DNA of 64,000 nt from Burkholderia sp. Bp9143 (GCF_003853645.1 NZ_QTPO01000007.1:62001-126000), one strand, 5' to 3'; shown: positions 53,862 through 61,416, numbered from the stretch's first letter. Program-made: numbers and translations. The notes: generated by a model not told the origin, from the sequence alone.

Positions 53862-53993
53862 GCGGGCGCCGGCATAACGGACAGCTGAAGTCGGCTGGAT
53901 CGGCGGCGCATTCGGTTCGGGCGCCGCTGCGGCGATGGAAGGCGGTTTCAGGCAGGGCGACGAACTGTGAAAACGATCGGTTCATCGCCCATA

Positions 53994-54017
53994 TTAATGA
54001 GTGAGTAATCATTCATT
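53994..54017. promoter_or_regulatory. TetR operator before the SDR gene
   Basis: TTAATGAGTGAG followed by TAA and TCATTCATT: arms AATGAGTGA and TCATTCATT (one mismatch) around GTAA. It matches the site at 53249-53271 and lies 32 bp before the SDR ATG. Confidence 0.7.
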
Positions 54018-54049
54018 TTAGTGGTTTCAACTTTGTCGAGGAGTGGAAA

Positions 54050-54919
54050 ATGTCGAAAGTCTGGTTGGTGACAGGGGCCGCACGCGGCTTGGGGCGCGCC
54101 ATCTCGGAAGCGGTGCTGGCGGCGGGCGACCGGCTGGTAGCCGGTGCGCGCGATCCCGCGCGGCTCGCGGATCTGGAAGAACAGTACGGCGACCGCTTGC
54201 TGCCGGTCGAGCTCGATGTGACCGACGAAGCGGCGGCCGCACACGCGGTGGCGGCCGCCCGCGATGCGTTCGGCCGCATCGACGTGCTGGTGAACAACGC
54301 GGGCTACGGCCATACGGCGCCATTCGAGCAAATGGGCGCCGACGACTTCCGCGACCAGATCGAAACGAACCTGTTCGGCGTGGTCAACCTGACGCGCGCG
54401 GTGTTGCCGACGATGCGCGCGCAGCGCGCGGGCCACATCTTCCAGGTGTCGTCGGTCGGCGGGCGCACGGCGACGCCCGGCCTGTCCGCGTACCAGACCG
54501 CGAAATGGGCGGTCGGCGGATTCAGCGACGTGCTGTCGAAGGAAGTCGCGCCGTTCGGCGTGCGCGTCTGCACGCTCGAGCCGGGTGGGATGCGCACCGA
54601 ATGGGCCGCGCAGGCGAAGCGCGACGTCGACGGCCTGCTGCCCGACTATCAGCCGTCGGTCGGGAAGTTTTTCGAATTGCTCGGCGCGTACGGCGGCCAC
54701 GAGGTCGGCGATCCCGCACGGATCGCGGCGCTGATCGTCGAACTGTCGCGTCGCGACGACGTGCCGATGCGCCTGCTGCTCGGCGGCGATGCGCTGTTCG
54801 TGTGCGAGCAGGCGGAAACGCAGCGTGCGGAAGAGGCGGCACGGTGGCGCAATGCGACGCTGTCCACGATGTTCCCGGATGCGAAGCTGCCGGACGGGTT
54901 GCAGGCGTTGAAGGTGTAA
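54050..54919 (+). CDS. Short-chain dehydrogenase/reductase
   Basis: A 289-residue classical SDR. VWLVTGAARGLGRAISEAVLAAGD binds NAD(P); IDVLVNNAGYG and the triad with Y148-QTA-K152 (SAYQTAKWA) follow. The C-terminal extension (DVPMRLLLGGDALFVCEQAETQRAEEAARW) is typical of the longer oxidoreductases in this group. GAGGAGTGG precedes the ATG. Controlled by the adjacent TetR repressor on operator evidence. Confidence 0.92.
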   Translation: MSKVWLVTGAARGLGRAISEAVLAAGDRLVAGARDPARLADLEEQYGDRLLPVELDVTDEAAAAHAVAAARDAFGRIDVLVNNAGYGHTAPFEQMGADDFRDQIETNLFGVVNLTRAVLPTMRAQRAGHIFQVSSVGGRTATPGLSAYQTAKWAVGGFSDVLSKEVAPFGVRVCTLEPGGMRTEWAAQAKRDVDGLLPDYQPSVGKFFELLGAYGGHEVGDPARIAALIVELSRRDDVPMRLLLGGDALFVCEQAETQRAEEAARWRNATLSTMFPDAKLPDGLQALKV

Positions 54920-55036
54920 GTGAGCGCTGGCCGTCACCCGCTTGCCGGCGATGCAGGTCGAGCGGCAGGCCGGGGCGGCGTTTGCTTGCGGTAGTGGCCG
55001 GCAGCGCCCGCCCGATCGACGGGCGCTGCTCTGGTC

Positions 55037-55189
55037 TTACGCAGCGTGTTCCACGAGTGCGTGCAATGCCTGCCCGGCCTTCGCCATCGCCGCGCGCGCC
55101 GCGTCGGCGCCCTGAGCAACGCCTTCCACGCGCAACTCGCTGATGTCGGTCAGGCCGATAAATCCGAGCAGATGCTTCAGATAGCCGTG
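55037..55189 (-). pseudogene. azoR: C-terminal remnant of an FMN-dependent NADH-azoreductase
   Basis: The last 50 codons, HGYLKHLLGFIGLTDISELRVEG then VAQGADAARAAMAKAGQALHALVEHAA, match the C-terminal end of AzoR (YLxxxLGFIGxTD...). The FMN-binding N-terminal 150 residues are absent; upstream sequence is unrelated. The fragment ends with a normal stop. It sits between the TetR-controlled SDR and a CMD-family gene. Likely a deletion remnant. Confidence 0.8.
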
Positions 55190-55322
55190 GGCGGCGAAAA
55201 ACAAGCAGCCGATCGCGCAAGCGCTTCGACGTCGCGGCCGCGGCGGCGACGGAGCCGGGTGAGGGTGTCGCACACCGGCGCCGGTAGCGCTGCCACGTGC
55301 CGCCTGCGTGACCGCGCTGCCC

Positions 55323-55901
55323 TCAACGCCCCAGCGCGTAGAACTCCGCGTTGGGCCGCATGTTCGTCACGTTCGCGATGCGATTCGACATCCCGAAGAA
55401 CGCCGAGATCGATGCGATGTCCCAGACGTCCTCTTCGGTGAAGCCGTGCGACTTCAGCGTGTCGAAATCCGCTTCGCCCACCTGGTGCGCGGTCTGCGAA
55501 ACCTTCATCGCGAAGTCGAGCATCGCCTTCTGCCGGACGGTGATGTCGGCCTTGCGGTAGTTGGTCGCGACCTGATCGGCGATCAGCGGATCCTTCGCGC
55601 GAATGCGCAGGATCGCGCCATGCGCGATGACGCAGTACTGGCACTGGTTCACGGCGCTGGTGGCCACGACGATCATTTCCCGTTCGGCCTTGGTGAGGTT
55701 GCCCGGCTTGTCCATCAGCGCGTCGTGGTACGCCATGAACGCGCGAAACTCGTCCGGGCGATGCGCGAGCGTGAGGAATACGTTCGGGATGAAGCCTGAC
55801 TTTTCCTGGACGGCCGCGATCCGTTCGCGGATATCGTCGGGCAGGTCTTCGAGCGTCGGCACCGGAAAGCGGCTGACGGGCGCGTTGTCTGCAGCGGTCA
55901 T
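55323..55901 (-). CDS. Carboxymuconolactone decarboxylase/AhpD-family peroxidase-related protein
   Basis: A 192-residue AhpD-fold protein. The proton-relay and redox motif is E-X11-C-X2-C-X3-H: EMIVVATSAVNQCQYCVIAH is intact. This predicts a peroxidase-related enzyme acting with a thiol partner. AGGAGACC precedes the ATG at 55901. It follows acuI by 85 bp on the same strand, so the two and the TetR gene may form one transcript. Confidence 0.92.
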   Translation of the reverse strand: MTAADNAPVSRFPVPTLEDLPDDIRERIAAVQEKSGFIPNVFLTLAHRPDEFRAFMAYHDALMDKPGNLTKAEREMIVVATSAVNQCQYCVIAHGAILRIRAKDPLIADQVATNYRKADITVRQKAMLDFAMKVSQTAHQVGEADFDTLKSHGFTEEDVWDIASISAFFGMSNRIANVTNMRPNAEFYALGR

Positions 55902-55986
55902 GAGGTCTCCTGGATCAAGTGGCATGGGCGAACGCGATGCGCGCGCCGCTGGCCGAGTATCAAACGACGGGTTGCCGTTGCCGGCG

Positions 55987-56970
55987 TCATGCGTTGACGT
56001 CCACGACGATGCGGCCGCGCACCTTGCCGCCGATCAGTTCCTCGGCGAGCGGGATGACGTCCGCGAGGCCGACCTGGTGACTGATGGTGCCCAGTTTCTC
56101 GACATCGAGATCGGAAGCGAGCCGGCGCCATGCCTCCAGCCGCTCGGCGTGCGGGCACATCACGCTGTCGATGCCGACGAGTGTCACGCCCCGCAGGATG
56201 AACGGCGCGACGGTGGCGGGGAAGTCCATGCCGGCGGCCAGGCCGCAGGCCGTCACCACGCCACGGTAGCGCGTGGTCGCGCACACGTTGGCGAGCACGT
56301 GGCTGCCCGCGACGTCGACCGCGCCGGCCCATCGTTCCTTGCCGAGCGGCTTGCCGGGTGCGCTGAATTGCGACCGGTCGAGGATCTCCGCCGCGCCGAG
56401 CTGCCGCAGGTAGTCGGCATCGGCCGGGCGGCCGGTCACGGCGACGACGCGATACCCGAGCCGCGCGAGGAGGGCGGTGGCGACGCTGCCGACGCCGCCT
56501 GCCGCGCCGGTCACCACGATCTCGCCATCGTCCGGGCGCACGCCATGCCGTTCCAGCGCCATCACGCACAGCATCGCGGTGTAGCCGGCCGTGCCGATGG
56601 CCATCGCCTGTTGCGGCGAAAACGCGGACGGCAGCGGCACCAGCCAGTCTCCGTCGACGCGCGCCTTCTGGGCCAGGCCGCCCCAGTGCGTCTCGCCGAC
56701 ACCCCAGCCGTTGAGCACGACGCGATCGCCTGCGCGGTAATCCGGATGCGTGCTGTGCTCGACTTCGCCGACGAGGTCGATGCCCGGCACCATCGGAAAC
56801 TTGCGGACCACGGGGCTCTTGCCGGTGATCGCCAGCCCGTCCTTGTAGTTCAATGTCGAATAGCCGACCCGGATCGTCACGTTGCCCGGGGGCAGTTGCG
56901 CGTCGTCCAGCGTCTGCAGACGCGCGTGCTGGCCGGTTTCGTCCTTGTCGATCACGATGCCCTGGAACAT
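55987..56970 (-). CDS. acuI: Acryloyl-CoA reductase/MDR-family oxidoreductase (AcuI/YhdH)
   Basis: A 327-residue zinc-free medium-chain dehydrogenase. [44 protein letters not shown] is the YhdH/AcuI start, [29 protein letters not shown] the NADPH site, and [33 protein letters not shown] is conserved. The AcuI group reduces acryloyl-CoA to propionyl-CoA. AGGAGG precedes the ATG. A palindrome before it matches one before the TetR gene, the acuR-acuI arrangement known from other proteobacteria. Confidence 0.9.
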   Translation of the reverse strand: MFQGIVIDKDETGQHARLQTLDDAQLPPGNVTIRVGYSTLNYKDGLAITGKSPVVRKFPMVPGIDLVGEVEHSTHPDYRAGDRVVLNGWGVGETHWGGLAQKARVDGDWLVPLPSAFSPQQAMAIGTAGYTAMLCVMALERHGVRPDDGEIVVTGAAGGVGSVATALLARLGYRVVAVTGRPADADYLRQLGAAEILDRSQFSAPGKPLGKERWAGAVDVAGSHVLANVCATTRYRGVVTACGLAAGMDFPATVAPFILRGVTLVGIDSVMCPHAERLEAWRRLASDLDVEKLGTISHQVGLADVIPLAEELIGGKVRGRIVVDVNA

Positions 56971-56982
56971 CCGTCCTCCTTT

Positions 56983-56999
56983 CTAGACCGATCGTCTAG
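56983..56999. promoter_or_regulatory. TetR (AcuR-like) operator before acuI
   Basis: Palindrome CTAGAC-CGATC-GTCTAG with perfect 6-bp arms; the 13-bp core AGACCGATCGTCT recurs as AGACCGTTCGTCT at 57666-57678 before the TetR gene. It lies 13 bp before the acuI ATG. Confidence 0.72.
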
Positions 57000-57015
57000 T
57001 TAATGGTAAAAAAAC

Positions 57016-57654
57016 TCAGCGGCGAGGCAATCCATTGAAGAAAAACTGCGCGAACAGCGCGAGCGGCACGTCGCTGCGTTCGAGCTTCGCGCGCAGCACG
57101 GCGCCTTCCCAGCCGATCCAGAAAAACGCGGCCAGCTCGGCAGGGTCGGCCGAGGCCGCCAGTTCGCCGGCCTGCTGCGCGGCGACCAGGCAGTCGCCCA
57201 GACGGCGCTGCCAGTCCTCGAACGTCGCGCGCAGACGCGCGCGGAAACTTTCGGGCAGCGCGCCCATTTCCTGACCGAGGTTGCCGATCAGGCAGCCGCG
57301 GCCGTATTCGTAGCGGGCCATGCCGTCGCGCGCATCGTCGACGAACGCGCGCACGCGCGCGAGCGGCGACTGTTCGGTCTGGCTGAAATGGCGGTCCAGC
57401 TTGCGCGCGAAGAACTCGGCGTAGCGATCGATCAGCTCGAGGCCGAACGCTTCCTTGTTGTCGAAGTAGTGATAGAACGAGCCCTTCGGCACGCCGGCGC
57501 GACCGAGGATCTCGTCGAGCCCGGTGGCGGAAAAACCCTTTTCGGTGAGCAATTCCAGCCCGGTGCGCAACAGCATGTCACGCGTCGCGACGAGGTCTTC
57601 GTGCTGCTTCGGTGGCCTGCCGCGGCGGCGAGGCGGATCAGTTCGAACGTCCAT
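57016..57654 (-). CDS. TetR-family regulator, AcuR-like
   Basis: A 212-residue TetR protein. After RRRGRPPKQHED, the HTH is LLRTGLELLTEKGFSATGLDEILGRAGVPKGSFYHYFDNKEAFGLELI. The C-terminal ligand domain with GCLIGNLGQEMGAL is shared by AcuR and NemR-type electrophile sensors. It lies 45 bp upstream of acuI on the same strand, and both have an AGACCG-N-TCGTCT site. A likely repressor of acuI and itself, relieved by acrylate or similar electrophiles. Confidence 0.9.
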   Translation of the reverse strand: MDVRTDPPRRRGRPPKQHEDLVATRDMLLRTGLELLTEKGFSATGLDEILGRAGVPKGSFYHYFDNKEAFGLELIDRYAEFFARKLDRHFSQTEQSPLARVRAFVDDARDGMARYEYGRGCLIGNLGQEMGALPESFRARLRATFEDWQRRLGDCLVAAQQAGELAASADPAELAAFFWIGWEGAVLRAKLERSDVPLALFAQFFFNGLPRR

Positions 57655-57665
57655 GGGCGAATAAT

Positions 57666-57678
57666 AGACCGTTCGTCT
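57666..57678. promoter_or_regulatory. TetR operator before its own gene
   Basis: AGACCGTTCGTCT, 12 of 13 identical to the core before acuI. It lies 12 bp upstream of the TetR ATG, within the left edge of the degraded island. Confidence 0.65.
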
Positions 57679-57731
57679 CGGAAATCAAGGGCTCGTGTGC
57701 CGGGCGAGTCGGGCGAGCACACGCCGTATCA

Positions 57732-57759
57732 CTTTCGATTAGATGCGGATACGACCTTC
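57732..57759. repeat. Left 28-bp inverted repeat of the degraded island
   Basis: Its reverse complement is identical, base for base, to 61222-61249; the core is CTTTCGATTAGATGCGGATA. It is preceded by ACACGCCGT (57719-57727), which also follows the right copy at 61252-61260. It looks like an element terminus; no transposase is left between the copies. Confidence 0.8.
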
Positions 57760-57896
57760 TTTTGAATTGCGCAACGTCTACTGGCGTTGGCATTCCTGTG
57801 TCAAACGGCTGTGAGCAGACCCAACCACATCGTCGGTCCGGACGCAGCCAGAAGCGGTTTGTCAAAGCGAACGTGCGAACGTGGGGGACACCGGAT

Positions 57897-58646
57897 TTAC
57901 ATCATCCCTCCGCCGCTTCCCGTTCCGGTGCCGCCGGGGCCGCCGCCTGTCGGGGGGGCCGGGAGCACGGGCAGGGGATGCTGGGCACCCACCGTTGCCA
58001 TGAGCGCGGTGGCGACAGGGTCCGGCTCGCCGTTCGAGTCGATCGCGCCGGCGTGCGCGAGTGCCGTGAGATCCGTGTCGACGCCGGGCTGTCCGACGGC
58101 GAACGGCGTCGTCAGGAAGTTCGGCACGGCGAGCGTGAGCGCGAATCGCTGATCGAGCGCCTGGCCCACGGCCGTTTGCGCGTTCAGCACGTCGATCGGG
58201 TTCCCGAGCGCCAGCTGAAACTGTGCGTTGGCAGTGAAGCTCACGATGAGGCTGCCTTCCGTCGTGCCGAGCTGCGCCGCCATGTACGCCAGCAGCAGAT
58301 CCGTTTCCGGTGTGACGTTGAAGGTGCCGCCGGCGAACGCGATCGAATGCAGCACGGTCGAGCCCGAGGTGGCAGTGATAAGGCACGGCAAACGCGCGCC
58401 GAGCGTCGCGTGGTAGTTGCCGCCCGCGTCGGTGGTCGTGCTCGACGATCCCAGTACGCAAGTGATGCTGATCGTCGCATTTGCGAGCGCCCTGCCGGTG
58501 GCGGCCGTGCCCGACATCGAGACGGACGGCGCCGCCGCGCCCGAGCCGCCGCCCCCGTCGCCTCCGCACGCGACGAGCAGTGCGAGAGACGCAGCCAGCA
58601 AGAGCGCGCTGCCAGCGCGGGGGAGAGAGCGGAGTCGAGCATCCAT
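57897..58646 (-). CDS. Putative lipoprotein of unknown function
   Basis: A 249-residue protein. SALLLAASLALLVACGG gives a lipobox (LVAC), followed by a Gly-rich linker and three to four Ig/beta-sandwich-like Thr/Ser-rich blocks (SMSGTAATGRALANATISITCVLGSSSTTTDAGGNYHATLG resembles a carboxypeptidase-regulatory-like domain). It ends in a Pro/Gly tail. The ATG at 58646 is the only start that yields a signal peptide; the reading frame continues upstream into an AraC remnant. Located in the island; codon use is less GC-biased. Function unknown. Confidence 0.75.
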   Translation of the reverse strand: MDARLRSLPRAGSALLLAASLALLVACGGDGGGGSGAAAPSVSMSGTAATGRALANATISITCVLGSSSTTTDAGGNYHATLGARLPCLITATSGSTVLHSIAFAGGTFNVTPETDLLLAYMAAQLGTTEGSLIVSFTANAQFQLALGNPIDVLNAQTAVGQALDQRFALTLAVPNFLTTPFAVGQPGVDTDLTALAHAGAIDSNGEPDPVATALMATVGAQHPLPVLPAPPTGGGPGGTGTGSGGGMM

Positions 58647-58877
58647 GGGAGTCTGCCGGAGGGTGGTCGAATACAACGAGTAAACGTATTGCCGACAGCG
58701 TTTATTCCAGGCACCCGCAGATTCCGTCGACGTTGCTTTGACGAGCGCAAACCCTTCGTCGATCCAACCCGTTACTCCTCTGATCATCACTTTCACGGGC
58801 CGCTCGAGTTGCCCGGCGTGTGGCGATGACGAGTCCTGCGGCGTACCACCGGCAGTTTGGGCGCGCGCCGGCGTCGT

Positions 58878-58982
58878 CTCCCGTTGAGCCCGCCACCGCG
58901 CTGGGCTCAAGCCCGTGTGCATCATGAACACGCGCTGAAACGCTGCCTCCGACTTGTACCCCACCGCCTCTTCGAAATGCCG
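58878..58982 (-). pseudogene. C-terminal remnant of an AraC-family regulator
   Basis: HFEEAVGYKSEAAFQRVFMMHTGLSPARWRAQRE is the second HTH of an AraC protein (VGYxSEAAFxRxFxxxxGxSPxxWR). Everything before it is gone; the sequence breaks at an 18-bp inverted repeat. Its frame runs on into the lipoprotein gene, so an automatic caller would fuse the two. Confidence 0.82.
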
Positions 58983-59036
58983 CCCGCCAGCGTCGGCGTG
59001 ACCGCGGCCGAGTGGTCGCGCCGACGCTGGCGGGCG
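58981..59036. repeat. Perfect 18-bp inverted repeat at a deletion junction
   Basis: CGCCCGCCAGCGTCGGCG (58981-58998) and its exact reverse complement (59019-59036) flank 20 bp. The right arm lies inside the MFS remnant, the left at the break of the AraC remnant. It probably reflects the rearrangement that joined them. Confidence 0.75.
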
Positions 59037-59173
59037 CTCTGTTCAGTCTTGGCTGGCTCGGTGCGCCGCTGGTCGCATGCGGTGCGCTGAAGATCGCGTA
59101 TGACCTATCGCTGCTGGTCGCATTCCGACGGCCAAACCATAGAGGGATCCGAGATCTTGCCGCGACGGCATGA
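59021..59173 (+). pseudogene. C-terminal remnant of an MFS transporter
   Basis: The frame PTLAGALFSLGWLGAPLVACGALKIAYDLSLLVAFRR matches the last helices of an MFS carrier (GxPLxxxGxLKIxYDLxLxxxFR). It continues to a stop at 59171-59173. The first about 350 residues are missing; the break coincides with the 18-bp repeat facing the AraC remnant. AraC-MFS divergent pairs are common, so both probably came from one lost locus. Confidence 0.75.
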
Positions 59174-59455
59174 CCGATTAGACGTCAAGTCTGTTGACGC
59201 GGATCCGGTCCAAGGTGATAAGGACGACTACTTACAAAGCGATCGCGTCAGTCAGGGCGCGCTGACACGGCCGCGGCACCCCTCGAAGGGTTTGGGAAAG
59301 ATTACATCCGCTTGCCGGCACGTCTTGGAAGTAACAGCAGTAACACCGCGTTTCATCGTGCGCGCATCCCGCTGCGTCCCGCCGCGGTTTGGTATTCAAT
59401 GGAAATAGCCCGGTTCGAGAGCGGGGCGGGCATGATTTGGATCAGGACAGCAATT
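59174..59455 (+). other. Non-coding gap in the degraded island
   Basis: A 282-bp stretch after the MFS remnant. It contains GTCAG-GGCGCG-CTGAC (59253-59268), a small inverted repeat, and otherwise mixed sequence with no gene. A promoter for the following small gene is expected near its end. Confidence 0.35.
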
Positions 59456-59821
59456 ATGAACGGGCGAACCTTGTGCCGGCTGGCACTGGTGCTGGCCGCA
59501 ATCATGGGGACCGGTGCGGCGCTGGCCGATCATCCTCATTTCCACGGGGGCCATCGCGGCTTCCATCATTCCCACACGAGGGTCTTCATCGGCTCGGGTT
59601 TTGCCTTCGGCTATCCCTATCCATTCGGCTACCCCGCCTACTATCCGCCCGAAGTGGTAGCAGTGCCTACCTCGCCGCCCGAGTATGTCGAGCAGGCCGA
59701 CGACGTGGCGCAGCAGAATTACTGGTATCGATGCAGTCAGCCCGAAGGGTATTACCCTTATGTCCAGGCGTGTCCGGGCGGCTGGCTCGAAGTCCCGGCA
59801 CAGCCGCCGGTCAAGGACTGA
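59456..59821 (+). CDS. Exported His/Tyr/Pro-rich small protein
   Basis: A 121-residue protein. Signal peptide MNGRTLCRLALVLAAIMG then TGAALA, followed by a His-rich patch (DHPHFHGGHRGFHHSHTR), a Tyr/Pro/Gly block (FGYPYPFGYPAYYPPEV), and a Cys-containing C-terminus (YWYRCSQPEGYYPYVQACPGGW). The Cys pair probably forms a disulfide. An alternative start is 59432. A 146-bp internal segment (59547-59692) is duplicated in inverted orientation at 60774-60919. Function unknown; similar proteins are secreted or outer-membrane associated. Confidence 0.8.
   Translation: MNGRTLCRLALVLAAIMGTGAALADHPHFHGGHRGFHHSHTRVFIGSGFAFGYPYPFGYPAYYPPEVVAVPTSPPEYVEQADDVAQQNYWYRCSQPEGYYPYVQACPGGWLEVPAQPPVKD
59547..59692 (+). 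repeat. 146-bp duplicated segment, copy 1
   Basis: 144 of 146 bases match the reverse complement of 60774-60919. It lies inside the His/Tyr-rich gene, from the His patch to EYV. Mismatches are at the codons for Ser (TTCC vs TTTC) and Val (GTC vs ATC). The near-identity suggests a recent copy. Confidence 0.92.
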
Positions 59822-59844
59822 CTGCCGAAGGGTCAGGTGTGATC

Positions 59845-60360
59845 ATGCAAGCCTTTGCTTCCCCATCCTTTCTTTCCCTGGCCGCGCTGATGCTTGCCGC
59901 CTGTACGGCCGTGCCGACGGGTCCCGATGTGATGGCGCTGCCCGGTACCGGCAAGAGCTTTGATCAGTTTCGGGTCGATGACGCCGGCTGCCGCCAGTAT
60001 GCGCTCGGCCAAATTGGAGGCGTCAGCGCGGCGCAGGCGAGCACGCAAAGCGCGGTAGGCAGCGCGGCGGTCGGCACCGCGGTGGGCGCGGCGGCTGGCG
60101 CAGCCTTCAACGGTGGTTCGGGCGCCGCAGTGGGAGCGGGCGTAGGGCTGCTAACCGGCTCCGCAGTTGGCGCCAGCAACGCGCAATACGCTGGTCATGA
60201 CGTGCAGCGCCGCTACGATATGGCCTACGTGCAGTGCATGTATGCGCGGGGGCACCGTGTGCCGATTTATGGCCATATGGTCGCTGCGCCGCGGTTTGGA
60301 CAGCCCAATGCCCACGTTCCACCGCCGCCTCCCCGGAGCCTGCCCGGCCCTGTGCAATAG
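59845..60360 (+). CDS. Glycine-zipper lipoprotein
   Basis: A 171-residue protein. FLSLAALMLAAC is the lipobox; after a 50-residue linker (SFDQFRVDDAGCRQYALGQIGG) comes a glycine-zipper stretch (VGTAVGAAAGAAFNGGSGAAVGAGVGLLTGSAVGA) and a DVQRRYDMAYVQCMYARGHRVP tail that matches the YMGG-type glycine-zipper family. It begins 23 bp after the previous gene. An outer-membrane or periplasmic role is likely. Confidence 0.82.
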   Translation: MQAFASPSFLSLAALMLAACTAVPTGPDVMALPGTGKSFDQFRVDDAGCRQYALGQIGGVSAAQASTQSAVGSAAVGTAVGAAAGAAFNGGSGAAVGAGVGLLTGSAVGASNAQYAGHDVQRRYDMAYVQCMYARGHRVPIYGHMVAAPRFGQPNAHVPPPPPRSLPGPVQ

Positions 60361-60397
60361 CGTTGCAAGCGCGAATTGCAAGTGTCCGGCGGACTAG

Positions 60398-60726
60398 TGT
60401 CGCGGTATCGCCGTCATCGCGTGCGAGGACAACGACAAGCTTCTCGTCTTTGATATGCGCGCACAGCGCGCCGTCCAATCGTTCGATATCGGCAGCGCCC
60501 CCAATGTACTTGCGTTCGATTCGTCGATGGGCACCCTCTATGTTGCGGCGAAGCAGGCATCGGTTCGACGTTTGGCGCCAAAGGTTCAATTGTCACCAAA
60601 ATCGGCGAGGGCCGCCTCGAGCCGAATGCGCATGTCGTCGCAGTCGACCCCGCTATACACCGGTCGTACTTCCCACTGAAAGTTGTTGGTGGCCAACCGG
60701 TGCTGTGCGTGATGAAGCCCGGATAA
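60398..60726 (+). pseudogene. Frameshifted fragment of a YVTN-type beta-propeller protein
   Basis: Frame 1 gives RGIAVIACEDNDKLLVFDMRAQRAVQSFDIGSAPNVLAFDSSMGTLYVAA (60401-60555), a propeller blade pair. Frame 2 resumes as GAKGSIVTKIGEGRLEPNAHVVAVDPAIHRSYFPLKVVGGQPVLCVMKPG and stops at 60724-60726. The join, near 60560-60575, is a frameshift. The N-terminal blades and signal peptide are missing. Confidence 0.82.
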
Positions 60727-60773
60727 GCGCGCTGGCCCGCCGCACTCTTGCCTTCAGCGATGACTCGTCGGCA

Positions 60774-60919
60774 CTCGATATACTCGGGCGGCGAGGTAGG
60801 CACTGCTACCACTTCGGGCGGATAGTAGGCGGGGTAGCCGAATGGATAGGGATAGCCGAAGGCAAAACCCGAGCCGATGAAGACCCTCGTGTGGAAATGA
60901 TGGAAGCCGCGATGGCCCC
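60774..60919 (-). repeat. 146-bp duplicated segment, copy 2 (inverted)
   Basis: It encodes on the minus strand HRGFHHFHTRVFIGSGFAFGYPYPFGYPAYYPPEV and then EYIECRR, a headless copy of the His/Tyr-rich protein. It has no signal peptide and is fused in a composite ORF with unrelated codons, so it is not counted as a gene. Copy 1 is at 59547-59692. Confidence 0.9.
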
Positions 60920-61144
60920 AGCCGGTTCTGTCGTACCAGATCTGTAGGCCATACAGCCTCAGCGCGGCCAGCGTCTCGCGCACTTGTCGGCCATTGATCG
61001 GTGCGGAAGAACGCCAATCCGTCACCTCACCCTGCCTCGAGGCGCTTGGGGTTCTTGCGAAATACCTTCATCCGGGCACCCCGAATCGGCCATTGACGTG
61101 TGCGCGACTACGTGCGGTTCCTCCCGAGCGGGCTCCATATGCCA

Positions 61145-61170
61145 CTTCCGATTGGATGCGAATACGCCTT
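61145..61170. repeat. Degenerate third copy of the 28-bp element
   Basis: CTTCCGATTGGATGCGAATA followed by CGCCTT matches the left 28-bp repeat with three substitutions and one gap, in the same orientation as the left copy. It sits 52 bp inside the right copy. Multiple terminal repeats of this kind are characteristic of IS21-family ends, but no istA/istB gene is left. Confidence 0.55.
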
Positions 61171-61221
61171 ATGCCGCGGGCGTTCCAGCGATGCTCCAGG
61201 TGACGATATCCACATCTGACC

Positions 61222-61249
61222 GAAGGTCGTATCCGCATCTAATCGAAAG
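61222..61249. repeat. Right 28-bp inverted repeat of the degraded island
   Basis: GAAGGTCGTATCCGCATCTA and the next 8 bases are the exact reverse complement of 57732-57759. ACACGCCGT follows two bases later (61252-61260), matching the 9 bp that precede the left copy. Confidence 0.8.
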
Positions 61250-61416
61250 CTACACGCCGTCGACCTTTACCCGTATTAACCCTGATTAATAAACCTTATC
61301 GCGGTGAAAAATTCCGCATCTTATTGAACCGATTTCGGCTCGCTATAGTGGCTCGCTTTCCCGCACGCAACCATCCGCGTGCGGCTGACACGCTGACGAT
61401 CAGCAGGAGCCGCTTG

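Larger units (their letters stand above)
60920..61416. other. Gap between the island and the M20 gene
   Basis: About 500 bp without a gene. On the minus strand a short ORF (INGRQVRETLAALRLYGLQ, 60940-61000) is weakly like the start of an IstB transposition helper; this is speculative. The 28-bp repeats follow. The last 120 bp are AT-rich (ATTAATAAACC) and probably hold the M20 promoter. Confidence 0.4.

Noticed and set aside
57897-58964. A 355-residue fused protein from AraC tail to lipoprotein
   Set aside because: The join has no logic: the AraC fragment lacks its front, and an internal ATG gives a clean signal peptide with lipobox.
60414-61025. A 203-codon minus-strand ORF spanning the inverted duplication
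   Set aside because: It is a composite of a duplicated fragment, the reverse strand of a pseudogene and unrelated codons; no signal peptide or coherent fold.
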